The translations under genes were made by a program, and so were the position numbers. DNA of 64,000 nt from an uncultured Bacteroidales bacterium (lineage in GTDB: Bacteria > Bacteroidota > Bacteroidia > Bacteroidales > Bacteroidaceae): NCBI GenBank assembly GCA_902802265.1, contig CADCLN010000001.1, positions 1 through 64,000 on the forward strand. The letters are read 5' to 3'. Below are positions 33,173 to 42,022 of this stretch, one piece after another. The notes under the pieces were generated by a model. The model was not told where the DNA came from and did no database searches. It saw nothing but the letters and a program-made list of their open reading frames with translations. Position 1 is the stretch's first letter. Every line of letters begins with the position of its first letter.

Positions 33173-34447
33173 TTACTTCATGCTATCCAGAAACTCCTGG
33201 GTAGTGACTTTTTTCGCACGGGGACCATACTCCTTGAGCTTCAAGTCAGCCTGCATATTCTCTGGATCCTTTTTGGAATAGTTTACGGGATCGCCATATT
33301 CCACCGGTGTCATGTGCGTCATGGAGTGTTCCCATTTCTCATTCGGAAGAATGTTGCGGTACATCGTGGTGATGGTATTGCCAATCGGCTTGTCTGCACC
33401 GAAGTATGACGGGCGCTCGCTGTCCCACACAGTCAAGAAAATATACTGTCCCTTAGCCTTGGCATCGCTGACAGCCTTCTGTATCTCTGCCAACTTCGGA
33501 TTCTGCTTCAAGCATACCACAAAGGTAGCCTTCACGCCGTCTGGCACATTGCACTGTGCATCATACATCGAATAGTAGGAACGGGTGTCATACTGAGTGC
33601 CGTAACACATCGACCAGTAGCGGCAGGGGGCACCGGCGTAATCCTCGACCTTCTTGGGATAAGGTGCAGGAATCAAGCTGTACGTCAGCACCTGGTCCTT
33701 CCCAACGGCAGTGCGGCAGAACAGATAGTTTGTGGCGCTGTTAGGATAGAACGATCCGCCAGGAGCGAGCATGAAGGGCAAATCGGTTTCGTTGTCAGAC
33801 CATATAGGTGCAAAGCTATCTTCCGAGACGCTGACCCATACGTTGCTGGGAATGCGCTTGGGAGCCGACACCTCCCTCATTGTGTTCAAATCAAAAGCCT
33901 GGATGGCTGGCATGTCAACACCGCCATATTCATCGATGCCCAAATATTCACGAATAATAATACAAGCTTTCGTTATGTTTTCGGCAATCGTGATGATGTT
34001 CTTGCTTGGAATCTTAGCAAGCTGCTCTTTTGTAGCCTTGGCTGGAACAAGATAAACGGTGTAAGTGTTCGTGGCATTCGATGTCACCACGAATGGGTTT
34101 ACACATCCAGCATCAGGCTCAATGTTGTAGTCAGACATACCGTTTATCACCTTGCCCGTTTCATCATAGGTGCTGAAGCTGAAATAGCGGCATTTGGGGA
34201 ATGCACCCGAAATGCGCAATGTCAGATTCGCATTTTTCTTGGCATCGTAGCAATACTCCCAATAATTCACGTAAAGGTCGGGCAGCTGAGGAACGGTAAA
34301 GTCATTGCCCTTGTAGGTTTCACTCCATTGTTCCTTTGGAGTCGGGTTCGCAACAATAAAATCCTCCTTCTTCTTGTCATCGTCCGAACATGATGTGCCT
34401 GCCATGCAAGCCAATGCAAAAAATGCAAAAAATGCATACTTTTTCAT
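33173..34447 (-). CDS. Surface lipoprotein of unknown function
   Basis: 424 residues. The signal peptide ends in AGTSC (C20), followed by SDDDKKKED, the acidic motif that sends lipoproteins to the cell surface in Bacteroides-type bacteria. The body (LYVNYWEYCYDAKKNANLTLRISGAFPKCRYFSFSTYDETGKVINGMSDYNIEPDAGCVNPF ...) looks like a beta-rich domain with scattered cysteines. I recognise no catalytic motif or named family, though RYFSFSTYD with SDYNIEPD may be a family signature. It has its own promoter at 34496-34525 and is convergent with the DUF3990 cassette. Confidence 0.75.
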   Translation of the reverse strand: MKKYAFFAFFALACMAGTSCSDDDKKKEDFIVANPTPKEQWSETYKGNDFTVPQLPDLYVNYWEYCYDAKKNANLTLRISGAFPKCRYFSFSTYDETGKVINGMSDYNIEPDAGCVNPFVVTSNATNTYTVYLVPAKATKEQLAKIPSKNIITIAENITKACIIIREYLGIDEYGGVDMPAIQAFDLNTMREVSAPKRIPSNVWVSVSEDSFAPIWSDNETDLPFMLAPGGSFYPNSATNYLFCRTAVGKDQVLTYSLIPAPYPKKVEDYAGAPCRYWSMCYGTQYDTRSYYSMYDAQCNVPDGVKATFVVCLKQNPKLAEIQKAVSDAKAKGQYIFLTVWDSERPSYFGADKPIGNTITTMYRNILPNEKWEHSMTHMTPVEYGDPVNYSKKDPENMQADLKLKEYGPRAKKVTTQEFLDSMK

Positions 34448-34495
34448 CTTGATAACATTTTTAATGATTAAACTTATATTTTATTAAATGCGCTG

Positions 34496-34525
34496 CAAAG
34501 TTACGTGTTTTTTGAGAAATACAAA
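34496..34525 (-). promoter_or_regulatory. Promoter of the surface lipoprotein
   Basis: Minus strand: TTTG (34522-34525), 18 bp, TAACTTTG (34496-34503) followed by CAGCG, ~48 bp before the ATG. Confidence 0.7.
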
Positions 34526-34649
34526 CATTATGTCATAGAAAATAAGCCAAGTGATAGTAAAAAGACAACTTGGCACAATTTAACCGCAGTCGCGGGCTTT
34601 AAAAAAACAAAAGAACCTTCAGCTCGGCGTAGCCAAAACAAAAAAAACT

Positions 34650-35858
34650 ATGACAACAAGCGTAAAAGTAAAATTCAGACCGTCAACGGTCACAGACAAA
34701 GAGGGCATCCTCTACTATCAAATCATCCACAACCGCACGGTTCGGCAAATCACGACAGCCTACAAACTGTATGCCACAGAATGGGACACAACATCCCAAA
34801 CCGTTCTTTCCAATAGCAGCACCCCTGCACGGAAACCCCACCTCACACTTATCCAGAAACACCTCCAATGGGACATAGAACGACTGCGCCAGATTATTGC
34901 CACATTCTCACAATCCGATCAACGCTTCTCGGCAGACGACATAATCACCGAATACCACCGTCTGACGACACAAGGCACCTTCAGCAAATTCATGGACACC
35001 CTGATTACACAATACGAAGCCCACGGACAGATTCGCACCGCTGAAACCTACACCGCAGCCCGCAACAGCTTCATCCGTTTTTCGCATGGCGAAGAAATAC
35101 CCCTCGACGGCATAGACGCCCTGCTCATGCAACAATACGAATCCTGGTTGCTCCATACGGCAGGCGTTACCAACAACACATCATCCTTCTATATGCGCAA
35201 ACTCCGTGCCGCCTACAACGTAGCCGTAGAACGCGGACTGACCCAACAACGCCACCCCTTCAGGAACGTCTATACAGGAAAAGACAAAACCGCCAAACGC
35301 GCTGTACCTCTGGAAATCATCAAGCGAATCAAAACACTCGACCTCTCCCAAGCCCCCTTCCTGCAACTCTCACGCGACCTCTTCCTGTTCAGCCTCTACA
35401 CCCGTGGCATGTCCTTCATCGACATGGCATGGCTGAAGAAAGACAACCTGCAATCGGGACATCTGATATATCGTCGCCACAAGACAGGTCAGCAACTGAG
35501 CATCAAATGGGAATCCTGCATGAAAGAGTTAGTAAAAAAGTATGAAGGCTTGGCAAAACACTACCTACTGCCCATCATTGTAAACGACGGCGACGAGCGG
35601 GGACAATACAAACGGATGCAGTACAGAGTGAACCATGCCCTGAAACGAGTATCGGAAATGGCAGGAATAGCCCCCGCCCTAACCATGTATGTGGCACGTC
35701 ACTCATGGGCAAGCATCGCCAAGTCCAAGCACATCCCCACCGCCATCATCAGCGAAGGCATGGGACACGACTCCGAACAGACGACACGCATCTATCTGGC
35801 TTCACTCGACGCCTCAGTGGTAGATAAGGCAAATAAAAAGATTCTGGATTTACTCTGA
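34650..35858 (+). CDS. Tyrosine site-specific recombinase next to an invertible promoter
   Basis: 402 residues. The N-terminal arm-binding domain is of Bacteroidetes type (VKVKFRPSTVTDKEGILYYQIIHNRTVRQITTAYKLYATEWD). A SAM-like core-binding domain lies at ~105-210 (TFSKFMDTLITQYEAHGQIRTAETYTAARNSF). The catalytic residues are visible: Arg in LYTRGMSFIDMAWL, Lys in YRRHKTGQ, His/Arg in YVARHSWASIA, His in GMGHDSEQTT and the nucleophile Tyr ~382 in RIYLASLD. It ends 8 bp before one of a pair of 20-bp inverted repeats flanking a promoter, the arrangement of the Tsr/Mpi-type invertases that flip capsule promoters in Bacteroides. A 7-bp inverted repeat (GCCAAGT/ACTTGGC, 34546-34574) lies upstream and might be an operator. 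Confidence 0.93.
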   Translation: MTTSVKVKFRPSTVTDKEGILYYQIIHNRTVRQITTAYKLYATEWDTTSQTVLSNSSTPARKPHLTLIQKHLQWDIERLRQIIATFSQSDQRFSADDIITEYHRLTTQGTFSKFMDTLITQYEAHGQIRTAETYTAARNSFIRFSHGEEIPLDGIDALLMQQYESWLLHTAGVTNNTSSFYMRKLRAAYNVAVERGLTQQRHPFRNVYTGKDKTAKRAVPLEIIKRIKTLDLSQAPFLQLSRDLFLFSLYTRGMSFIDMAWLKKDNLQSGHLIYRRHKTGQQLSIKWESCMKELVKKYEGLAKHYLLPIIVNDGDERGQYKRMQYRVNHALKRVSEMAGIAPALTMYVARHSWASIAKSKHIPTAIISEGMGHDSEQTTRIYLASLDASVVDKANKKILDLL

Positions 35859-35866
35859 AATTTACA

Positions 35867-35886
35867 TCTCCCCGAGGGAGATTGCA
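35867..35886 (+). repeat. Inverted repeat IR-L of the invertible segment
   Basis: TCTCCCCGAGGGAGATTGCA, exact reverse complement of 36037-36056. The sequence is internally near-palindromic (CTCCCCGAGGGAG). Confidence 0.95.
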
Positions 35887-35895
35887 AATCGCGTG

Positions 35896-35929
35896 CAAAG
35901 GTACGAATTTGTTAGGAAATAATAACAAA
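35896..35929 (-). promoter_or_regulatory. Promoter inside the invertible segment, reading toward the recombinase
   Basis: Minus strand: TTTG (35926-35929), 22-bp spacer, TACCTTTG (35896-35903) followed by CACGC. In this orientation it would transcribe antisense into the recombinase gene. Confidence 0.75.
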
Positions 35930-36036
35930 AAAGAAGAACAAAAATGAGATAGTTTATAAACATTTACGAATTTGTTTTGCAAAAACTGTTCCGTTATTTG
36001 CCTTTTTCTTCGATATGCTGCGACTTTCATTTTGGG

Positions 36037-36056
36037 TGCAATCTCCCTCGGGGAGA
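36037..36056 (-). repeat. Inverted repeat IR-R of the invertible segment
   Basis: TGCAATCTCCCTCGGGGAGA, exact reverse complement of 35867-35886. Confidence 0.95.
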
Positions 36057-36186
36057 TTTCTCCACAGTTGTCTCAATATGTCGCTGCTAATCAGTACAAA
36101 ACAGGCAATCTACCTTGACGGCATTTGCTGTCCCCTCCACATTGCAATTTGTGGTGACCCAAAGAAATTGTCTTTACCCAACCATC

Positions 36187-36789
36187 ATGCTTGACCGACG
36201 TACCACTTATTGGTACCCACTGCGGGTGCGCCATGCCCACCTGTCACGCCTGATGGCGATGAAGGAACGGCTCGACAAAGAAGAACTGGTAAGAAAGACA
36301 TACGTGCCGATGATTTACCAGACAGAAAACGACCGCACACGACTCGTTCCAGCCATCAACAACATTATATTTGTACGCAGCACCTACGATGCCCTCACGG
36401 AAATACGCAAAAACCAATTTCTGTACGAACCTCTCCGCTACATCATGCACCCCGTATTCGACGGCAAAGACACAACCACCGAAGCACTATATGTACCCGA
36501 CGGCATGATGCAGAAGTTCATTCGCGTAACAGAAGAACAACGGGACAACATCATCTTCCTCGACAATCTGGACTTTGCCTGCAAACCAGGCATGAAAGCC
36601 CGCATCACCGACGGCCCCTACACAGGTGTGACAGGCGTGGTGCGGCATATCAAGAAAAACCTCTGTGTAATCATCCCCATTGAGCGTGTGGCAGCCGTGG
36701 CAATTATGCACGTTCCCCGCGAACATCTGCGCTACATCTCTGACAATGAATACGAAGAGGAATTGGCAAGAGTAGCTTATGAAGACTGA
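36187..36789 (+). CDS. UpxY-family transcription antiterminator (NusG-like)
   Basis: 200 residues from ATG 36187 (MLDRRTTYWYPLRVRHAHLSRLMAMKERLDKEEL). The reading frame extends upstream to a non-conserved tail that is rejected. The NGN domain (~9-105) contains the pattern TYWYPLRVR ... TYVPMIYQ ... RLVPAINNIIFVRST. A KOW-type C-terminal domain (PGMKARITDGPYTGVTGVVRHIKKNLCVIIPI) follows at ~136-175. In Bacteroides, UpxY is the first gene of each capsule operon and prevents premature termination in the leader. Here it sits between the invertible promoter and the polysaccharide genes. Its last 11 bases overlap the next gene. Confidence 0.9.
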   Translation: MLDRRTTYWYPLRVRHAHLSRLMAMKERLDKEELVRKTYVPMIYQTENDRTRLVPAINNIIFVRSTYDALTEIRKNQFLYEPLRYIMHPVFDGKDTTTEALYVPDGMMQKFIRVTEEQRDNIIFLDNLDFACKPGMKARITDGPYTGVTGVVRHIKKNLCVIIPIERVAAVAIMHVPREHLRYISDNEYEEELARVAYED

Positions 36790-38155
36790 AGGCACCGAAC
36801 AGCATCAAGCAAAAAGTCCTCTATTCCTAAATTCCTTAGAAATAGAAAAGCAAATCCGTGCTTGCGACATCCGTGGTCTCTCCCCCAAAGCACTCAGTGC
36901 CATGGCAGGAATCTTGGGGTTGAACGCAGTCATCAAGCACGAATGTGACATCTCAGCCATCCTCTACGAAACGGCTGTTGCCCATTACGACAAAGCGACC
37001 ACTCGGGACGACAAAGCGCAATGGCTCAAAGCCCTCTACCGCATGGCAGGGCTGTTCACCTCCCTCATTCCCACCGACTGCTATCTGGAAGACGAATGCG
37101 ACGAGCGTTTCGATGACCTCATGGCAAACCATGGAACGCTGGACGACACCCTGCTCTGCTACCGCCTGCATCGCAACCTCATCTGTCCAGCTCCCTACGA
37201 CCTGCAGCTCCGCTCAGATTTCTTGGAAAAATGCCGGCAATGGGTCTGTGAACTCACAGAAACCGAACCGCAAATGTGGTTTACGCTCCCACTCAGCCGG
37301 CGGCTCCATCGTCTCTGGTTGCTCTGCGCCATTGACTACAAGACAGAACTCCATCTCAACCCCAAACAATTCGCTCCCCAACGCTGGCAAGACATCCAGA
37401 CCTGCTTCTACCGCTGCCAACAGCAATTCCAACGCATCAATCAGCCCGACGCAGAAGCCCTGACAGCCTATTACTGGACACTCTGCCAGTTCTATCCCGA
37501 CTCCAACGGAACCAACCCCGAAGCCTACGAAGAATTCTTCCTACGTTTCGACCGTACCCTCCCCACCCTTCAACCAGGCTCCGACGAATGGTGGCAGCTC
37601 ATGGAGATAGCAGAACATCATCGCAAAGACACAACAAAGACGTATCAGCAATACAGCCTGCCCGACCTCTCCATCCTCAACAGCAACAGCATGTGCGACT
37701 TCCGCACAACCTACTACCGTTGGGAATTTCAGGACACAGAATATTGTGATATTCAGGCTGAACGCGACATGCAAAGCTATGCCTACGAATGTGCAGAACG
37801 CCTGCTGCCCTCCTTCGACAAAATTCTGAAACACCAGATAAACTTAGGCAAAGATGCCGAGACCACCTACCTTCTGACCCTTCTGCAAGCCTTGACACTC
37901 GCAGAACTGAACGACCAGAAAGAAAGACTCTTACCTCGCATCATCGACCGCCTACCCCAACTACCCGACACCCGTTACAAAACCCACCTCCTGGCGTACC
38001 TCAACCTTTGTGGCTACGACGAATTCTTCACCGAAGCCCTCAATGCCGCCACCGCCTGGGACCCTCAAACCCTCACCGAAGAAGACCGCTACATCCAGCG
38101 CTACCTTTGTGAAAGTTTTGAATTTCTGCAACAAGTCAATCTATCAATGGCTTGA
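36779..38155 (+). CDS. Unknown protein translationally coupled to upxY
   Basis: 458 residues, starting inside the 3' end of upxY (11-bp overlap, ATG at 36779). It occupies the place that upxZ holds in B. fragilis loci, but is about three times longer and shows no UpxZ resemblance that I can see. The sequence is helical, rich in Trp, Tyr, Cys and His, with no signal peptide or membrane segment, so it is probably cytosolic. Alternating helix pairs (YETAVAHYDKATTRDDKAQWLKALYRMAGLF; LLTLLQALTLAELNDQKERLLPRIIDRL) suggest a TPR-like solenoid. Residues ~15-22 are encoded by a dispersed repeat (36823-36842), so the extreme N-terminus may be a late addition. Next ATG candidate: 36902. Confidence 0.7.
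   Translation: MKTEGTEQHQAKSPLFLNSLEIEKQIRACDIRGLSPKALSAMAGILGLNAVIKHECDISAILYETAVAHYDKATTRDDKAQWLKALYRMAGLFTSLIPTDCYLEDECDERFDDLMANHGTLDDTLLCYRLHRNLICPAPYDLQLRSDFLEKCRQWVCELTETEPQMWFTLPLSRRLHRLWLLCAIDYKTELHLNPKQFAPQRWQDIQTCFYRCQQQFQRINQPDAEALTAYYWTLCQFYPDSNGTNPEAYEEFFLRFDRTLPTLQPGSDEWWQLMEIAEHHRKDTTKTYQQYSLPDLSILNSNSMCDFRTTYYRWEFQDTEYCDIQAERDMQSYAYECAERLLPSFDKILKHQINLGKDAETTYLLTLLQALTLAELNDQKERLLPRIIDRLPQLPDTRYKTHLLAYLNLCGYDEFFTEALNAATAWDPQTLTEEDRYIQRYLCESFEFLQQVNLSMA
36823..36842. repeat. Dispersed TTCCTAAATTCCTTAGAA element inside a coding region
   Basis: Same 18-bp core as at 2215-2232 and 18694-18711, here read as codons (about LFLNSLEI) near the start of the 36779 gene. Confidence 0.75.
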
Positions 38156-38242
38156 AATATAACCATATATAAAAACAACACTTTCTCCTCAAAAAGTTTT
38201 GAACTTGACTGCTGTTAATTTTCAGAAAAAGCTTACTATTTT

Positions 38243-39445
38243 ATGAAAACAATAATGTTGGTCTTTGGCACTCGCCCAGAGGCTATTAAGATGGCTCCAC
38301 TTGTAAAGGAGTTTCAAAAAAATCCACAAAATTTCAAAACCGTAGTATGTGTTACAGGTCAGCATCGCGAGATGCTTGACCAGGTATTGACCATTTTTGA
38401 TATTAAGCCCGACTACGACTTGAACATCATGAAACAAGGTCAAGACCTCTACGATGTTACTGCTCGTGTGCTTACTGGTATGCGCGATGTTTTTGAACAA
38501 TGCAAACCAGATGTGGTACTTGTTCACGGTGACACCACAACATCTACCGCAGCGGCACTGGCTGCCTTCTATCAACAAATTCCGGTTGGCCATGTCGAGG
38601 CAGGTCTGCGTACACATAATATATATAGTCCCTGGCCAGAGGAAATGAATCGTCAAATTACAGGTCGTATTGCCACATACAATTTTTCGCCCACACCTCT
38701 CTCCGAAAAAAATTTAAAGGAAGAAAAGGCACAGGGGCAGATATTTGTGACAGGAAACACTGTAATTGATGCTCTTCACATGGTTGTGGATAGACTGAAA
38801 AACGATAAAAAACTGGCAGAAGAACAGGTAAAGGTCTTGGCAAATGCAGGTTATGATGTCACTCGGCTTGATGGCGGCAGAAAACTTGTTCTGATTACAG
38901 GACATCGTCGTGAAAACTTCGGTGAAGGCTTCATCTCCATGGTTACAGCCATGAAAGACTTGTCTGAAAAATATCCAAATGTTGATTTTGTTTATCCCAT
39001 GCACCTCAACCCTAATGTGCGTAAACCCATCCATGAAGTATTCTGTCCCGAAGAGGCTGATTCGCAAATTGTAAATTGCAAATTGGTAAATTGCAAATAT
39101 CCCAACTTCTTCTTTATAGAACCACTTCAATATCTGGAGTTTGTCTATCTGATGGAAAAATCCACCATTGTTCTCACAGATTCAGGTGGTATTCAAGAAG
39201 AAGCCCCAGGTCTTGGCAAACCAGTTCTTGTTATGCGTGACACCACAGAACGTCCCGAAGCCTTAGAAAGTGGTACTGTCCATCTTGTGGGAACCAATCA
39301 TGATCTCATTGTTTCAGAAGTAACCACACTTCTTGACGACAAAGCCGCTTACGAACAGATGTCAAAAGCCGTCAACCCTTATGGAGACGGTAAAGCTTGT
39401 GGTCGAATTGTTGAAGCCTTGAATTGTGAAAATATTAAAAGATGA
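38243..39445 (+). CDS. wecB: UDP-N-acetylglucosamine 2-epimerase (non-hydrolysing)
   Basis: 400 residues. It interconverts UDP-GlcNAc and UDP-ManNAc, giving ManNAc-type sugars for the surface polysaccharide. Family motifs: FGTRPEAIKMAPL, VHGDTTTSTAAALAA, GHVEAGLRT, PEEMNRQITG, ITGHRRENFGEG, YPMHLNPNVRKP and LTDSGGIQEEAPGLGKPVLVMRDTTERPE. Around residues 273-285 the otherwise conserved loop contains QIVNCKLVNCK, encoded by an AT-rich micro-repeat (39068-39103), about ten residues longer than Bacteroides relatives as I remember them. It is the first enzyme gene of the AT-rich polysaccharide block. Confidence 0.93.
   Translation: MKTIMLVFGTRPEAIKMAPLVKEFQKNPQNFKTVVCVTGQHREMLDQVLTIFDIKPDYDLNIMKQGQDLYDVTARVLTGMRDVFEQCKPDVVLVHGDTTTSTAAALAAFYQQIPVGHVEAGLRTHNIYSPWPEEMNRQITGRIATYNFSPTPLSEKNLKEEKAQGQIFVTGNTVIDALHMVVDRLKNDKKLAEEQVKVLANAGYDVTRLDGGRKLVLITGHRRENFGEGFISMVTAMKDLSEKYPNVDFVYPMHLNPNVRKPIHEVFCPEEADSQIVNCKLVNCKYPNFFFIEPLQYLEFVYLMEKSTIVLTDSGGIQEEAPGLGKPVLVMRDTTERPEALESGTVHLVGTNHDLIVSEVTTLLDDKAAYEQMSKAVNPYGDGKACGRIVEALNCENIKR
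39068..39103. repeat. In-frame AAATTGTAAATTGCAAATTGG micro-repeat in wecB
   Basis: Three 10-13-bp units of the type TTGTAAATTGCAAAT are inserted in frame and read as IVNCKLVNCK. The same class of repeat is usual in the intergenic regions of this window. Confidence 0.75.
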
Positions 39446-39529
39446 TGGGTATATTTAAAATTTATAAATTGTTCCGATCTTTTATCTTCATAAGATGTAT
39501 AAGAAGTGCTAATTTAACAATAAAACTTT

Positions 39530-41062
39530 ATGAACAATGCTAATAGAGTTATTGCAAATTCTATTATATTAAATATCAGAATAGTCATAACCACTCTTAT
39601 TTCATTGATTTCTGTTCCAATCGTTATGCATGCGTTAGGGAATAGTGACTATGGACTATATAGTCTTATTGGTGGAGTGATAGCTCTTCTGGCTTTTCTT
39701 AATTCATCAATGACTGTATCAACCCAAAGGTTTTTGTCTGTGGCAATAGGTGAAAATAATTTGATTAATATTAATAAAATATACAATAATTCGCTTATTT
39801 TGCATTATATAATCGCTTTTTGTTTATTGGTGGTCTTTGAACTTGCTTACCCTTTTCTTTTCAGTGGTTTTCTAAATATAGAGATTGATAGAATAAATGC
39901 GGCAAAAATAATATATCAGTTTCTTGTCATTACTCTTTTTTTTGATATAACCTCTGTTCCTTTTATTGGTGTAATCAATGCAAAAGAGAACATGTTGATG
40001 TTTTCTATTGTCGGCATAATAGAAAGTATTCTGAAATTAATCTTGGCGCTTAGTCTTTCTTATTTTTATATAGACAGACTTGTTGTTTATGGTATAGGAA
40101 TGTTGATAATCGCATTTATAACAAGATCTTTTTATTATTTTTATGTAAGAATCTTTTATCAAGAATATACAGTCTCGTTAAAAAAGTTTGCTGATAAAAA
40201 GACACTTGTAGAAATGACTGGGTTTACTGGATGGAACACCTTCGGCGCATTAGCATTAATGGGCAGAAATCAAGGAATAGCTATAATTATAAACCTCTTT
40301 TTTAATACCATAGTAAACGCTGCATATGGAATAGCTAATCAAGTTAATGGTGTGATGGGAAATGTTTCATATACATTCCAAAAATCAATTAATCCGCAAT
40401 TAATGAAAAGTTTTGGAATGCATGATCAGAACCGACTCATTAGATTGTCTTACAAATCATCAAAATTCTCTGTTTTAATTTTTGCTTTTTTTTCAATACC
40501 TCTGATAATAGAAATGGATTCCATTTTGACTTTATGGCTTCAAACCCCACCTCTGTATACTGTAAGATTCTCACAACTTGTATTACTATTATCTTTATTG
40601 AATCAGTACTCTATGGGGCTGATGTCATCAATTCAAGCTACGGGAAATATTAGCACATACCAAATAACGGTTTCCATACTTATTTTACTGAATTTACCTA
40701 TCACGTATATGCTCTTTACAATAGGCTTTCCTCCTTATGGTTGTGTGGTTAGCTTTATTGTTATTGAATTAATATCTTTCATGTATCGAATATATATGGC
40801 AAAAAGAATTGTTGGTATTTCTCCAAAAATCTTTGTTTATCATGTCTTACGTCCATCAGGATTGTGTATTATTTTCGCATCATCCATGGCTTTGTTTTTT
40901 CACTTTTTATTCATTACACCATCTTTTGTTAAGGTTTTATGTGTTTTTGCTGTCTATATAGTAGTGTTTAGTCTATGTGTGTGGAGAGTCGCAATGGATT
41001 CAAAAGAGAAATGTATATTTGGAGATTTTGCAAGAAAAATAATAAAAAATGTAGTAAGATAA
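39530..41062 (+). CDS. Wzx-like polysaccharide flippase (MATE-like)
   Basis: 510 residues, with about 12-14 hydrophobic helices. The N-terminal NSIILNIRIVITTLISLISVPIVMHALGNSDYGLYSLIGGVIALLAFLNSSM is typical of Bacteroidetes lipopolysaccharide biosynthesis flippases. It would move the lipid-linked repeat unit across the inner membrane. The surrounding glycosyltransferase, polymerase and sugar-nucleotide genes support this. The base composition is strongly AT-rich compared with genes before 38155. Confidence 0.88.
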   Translation: MNNANRVIANSIILNIRIVITTLISLISVPIVMHALGNSDYGLYSLIGGVIALLAFLNSSMTVSTQRFLSVAIGENNLININKIYNNSLILHYIIAFCLLVVFELAYPFLFSGFLNIEIDRINAAKIIYQFLVITLFFDITSVPFIGVINAKENMLMFSIVGIIESILKLILALSLSYFYIDRLVVYGIGMLIIAFITRSFYYFYVRIFYQEYTVSLKKFADKKTLVEMTGFTGWNTFGALALMGRNQGIAIIINLFFNTIVNAAYGIANQVNGVMGNVSYTFQKSINPQLMKSFGMHDQNRLIRLSYKSSKFSVLIFAFFSIPLIIEMDSILTLWLQTPPLYTVRFSQLVLLLSLLNQYSMGLMSSIQATGNISTYQITVSILILLNLPITYMLFTIGFPPYGCVVSFIVIELISFMYRIYMAKRIVGISPKIFVYHVLRPSGLCIIFASSMALFFHFLFITPSFVKVLCVFAVYIVVFSLCVWRVAMDSKEKCIFGDFARKIIKNVVR

Positions 41063-41067
41063 CAATT

Positions 41068-42021
41068 ATGTTCAGACAATTGATTTTAGTTCTTAAAGGG
41101 ATTGGCGTATTTTATAATGATTTGAAATTCTTTATAGAAAATTCCAATATAGATCATTCTAATAACACAAAAGCTAAACTTTTATCAACGTTAATAGCGT
41201 CATATCACATTGTAGAAAAAGGACTTTCGATGCCAAATAGAAGACTAGGGTTTGGGAAAGAAGCAGTAATGGCCTTGAGTGCAAAATGTAGTTTATATGC
41301 CCAGAAATATGGAGATAACAATGATCAGTTTAGATATGCTATAAGTATACTAAAGGAGTATGACGATTTACATAAACAGTATAACTTTACATTGGATGTC
41401 GATTTGCAAAAATCAATAAGTGATTTAATTGAAAAATATAATATTCCAGCAGCAAGACAAAATCAAATGACTAAAGATGAGTTCTTTGCTTATACAGAAT
41501 CATCTTTTGATAAATTTTCTGTTTCTAGACATAGTACAAGGCATTTTGGAGGTAGCATAGAAACTGCTAAAATTATAGAATCTTTAGATTTAGCAAAAAA
41601 TGCGCCTTCTGCATGTAATAAGCAGATAACAAAATCATATATCATTACAAAATCAGAAATGATAAAAGAGATTTTAGATATGCAACAAGGAAATAGAGGG
41701 TTTGGGCACTTAATAGATAAATTAATAGTAATTACAACCCAATATTGTGGTTGTACTCGTTATTCTGACAGATTTTATCCTTTTGTTGATGCTGGTATTT
41801 ATACCATGAATATTCTATACGCTTTGCACTTTCATAAGATAGGAGCTATTCCTTTGGTATGGTTGTCTACAAGAGAAAGAGATGAAAGGTTAAGAGATAT
41901 TATTGGAGCAAACAAGGATGAAATTCCCTGTTTAATTGTTGGTGTAGGTGATATTGCAGATAGTGTAATATGTGCCCATTCACCAAGAAAAAGTATAAAA
42001 GAAACAGTTGTCGTTTGTTAA
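41068..42021 (+). CDS. Nitroreductase-family protein in the polysaccharide locus
   Basis: 317 residues from ATG 41068, 5 bp after the flippase; the longer frame starting inside the flippase is rejected. The N-terminal ~150 residues are helical and unassigned (AKLLSTLIASYHIVEKGLSMPNRRLGFGKEA). The C-terminal half is a nitroreductase domain: FSVSRHSTRHFGG, LAKNAPSACNKQITKSYIIT, and GAIPLVWLSTRERDERLRDII. Such two-part proteins recur in Bacteroidetes glycan loci beside pyruvyltransferase and FrhB-like genes; their role is not established. Confidence 0.8.
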   Translation: MFRQLILVLKGIGVFYNDLKFFIENSNIDHSNNTKAKLLSTLIASYHIVEKGLSMPNRRLGFGKEAVMALSAKCSLYAQKYGDNNDQFRYAISILKEYDDLHKQYNFTLDVDLQKSISDLIEKYNIPAARQNQMTKDEFFAYTESSFDKFSVSRHSTRHFGGSIETAKIIESLDLAKNAPSACNKQITKSYIITKSEMIKEILDMQQGNRGFGHLIDKLIVITTQYCGCTRYSDRFYPFVDAGIYTMNILYALHFHKIGAIPLVWLSTRERDERLRDIIGANKDEIPCLIVGVGDIADSVICAHSPRKSIKETVVVC

Positions 42022-42022
42022 G

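Larger units (their letters stand above)
35867..36056. other. Invertible promoter segment (190 bp), captured in OFF orientation
   Basis: A 150-bp core is bounded by perfect 20-bp inverted repeats and lies between the recombinase gene and upxY. The only consensus promoter inside points left (minus strand, 35896-35929), away from the polysaccharide genes. Inversion would move its -7 box to about 36020-36027 on the plus strand, giving a ~150-nt leader before upxY. Segment, repeats and promoter are seen; actual inversion is inferred from the Bacteroides fragilis capsule systems. The rest of the gap before upxY (36057-36186) has no consensus promoter. Confidence 0.82.

Noticed and set aside
36115..36186. 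Upstream extension of upxY (start at 36115)
   Set aside because: The extra 24 residues do not resemble the family N-terminus, whereas ATG 36187 gives the expected TYWYPLRVR opening.
36057..36186. A fixed forward promoter for upxY outside the invertible segment
   Set aside because: I found no TAnnTTTG box with a -33 partner in this stretch; TTATTTG at about 35995-36001, inside the segment, lacks the TA spacing.
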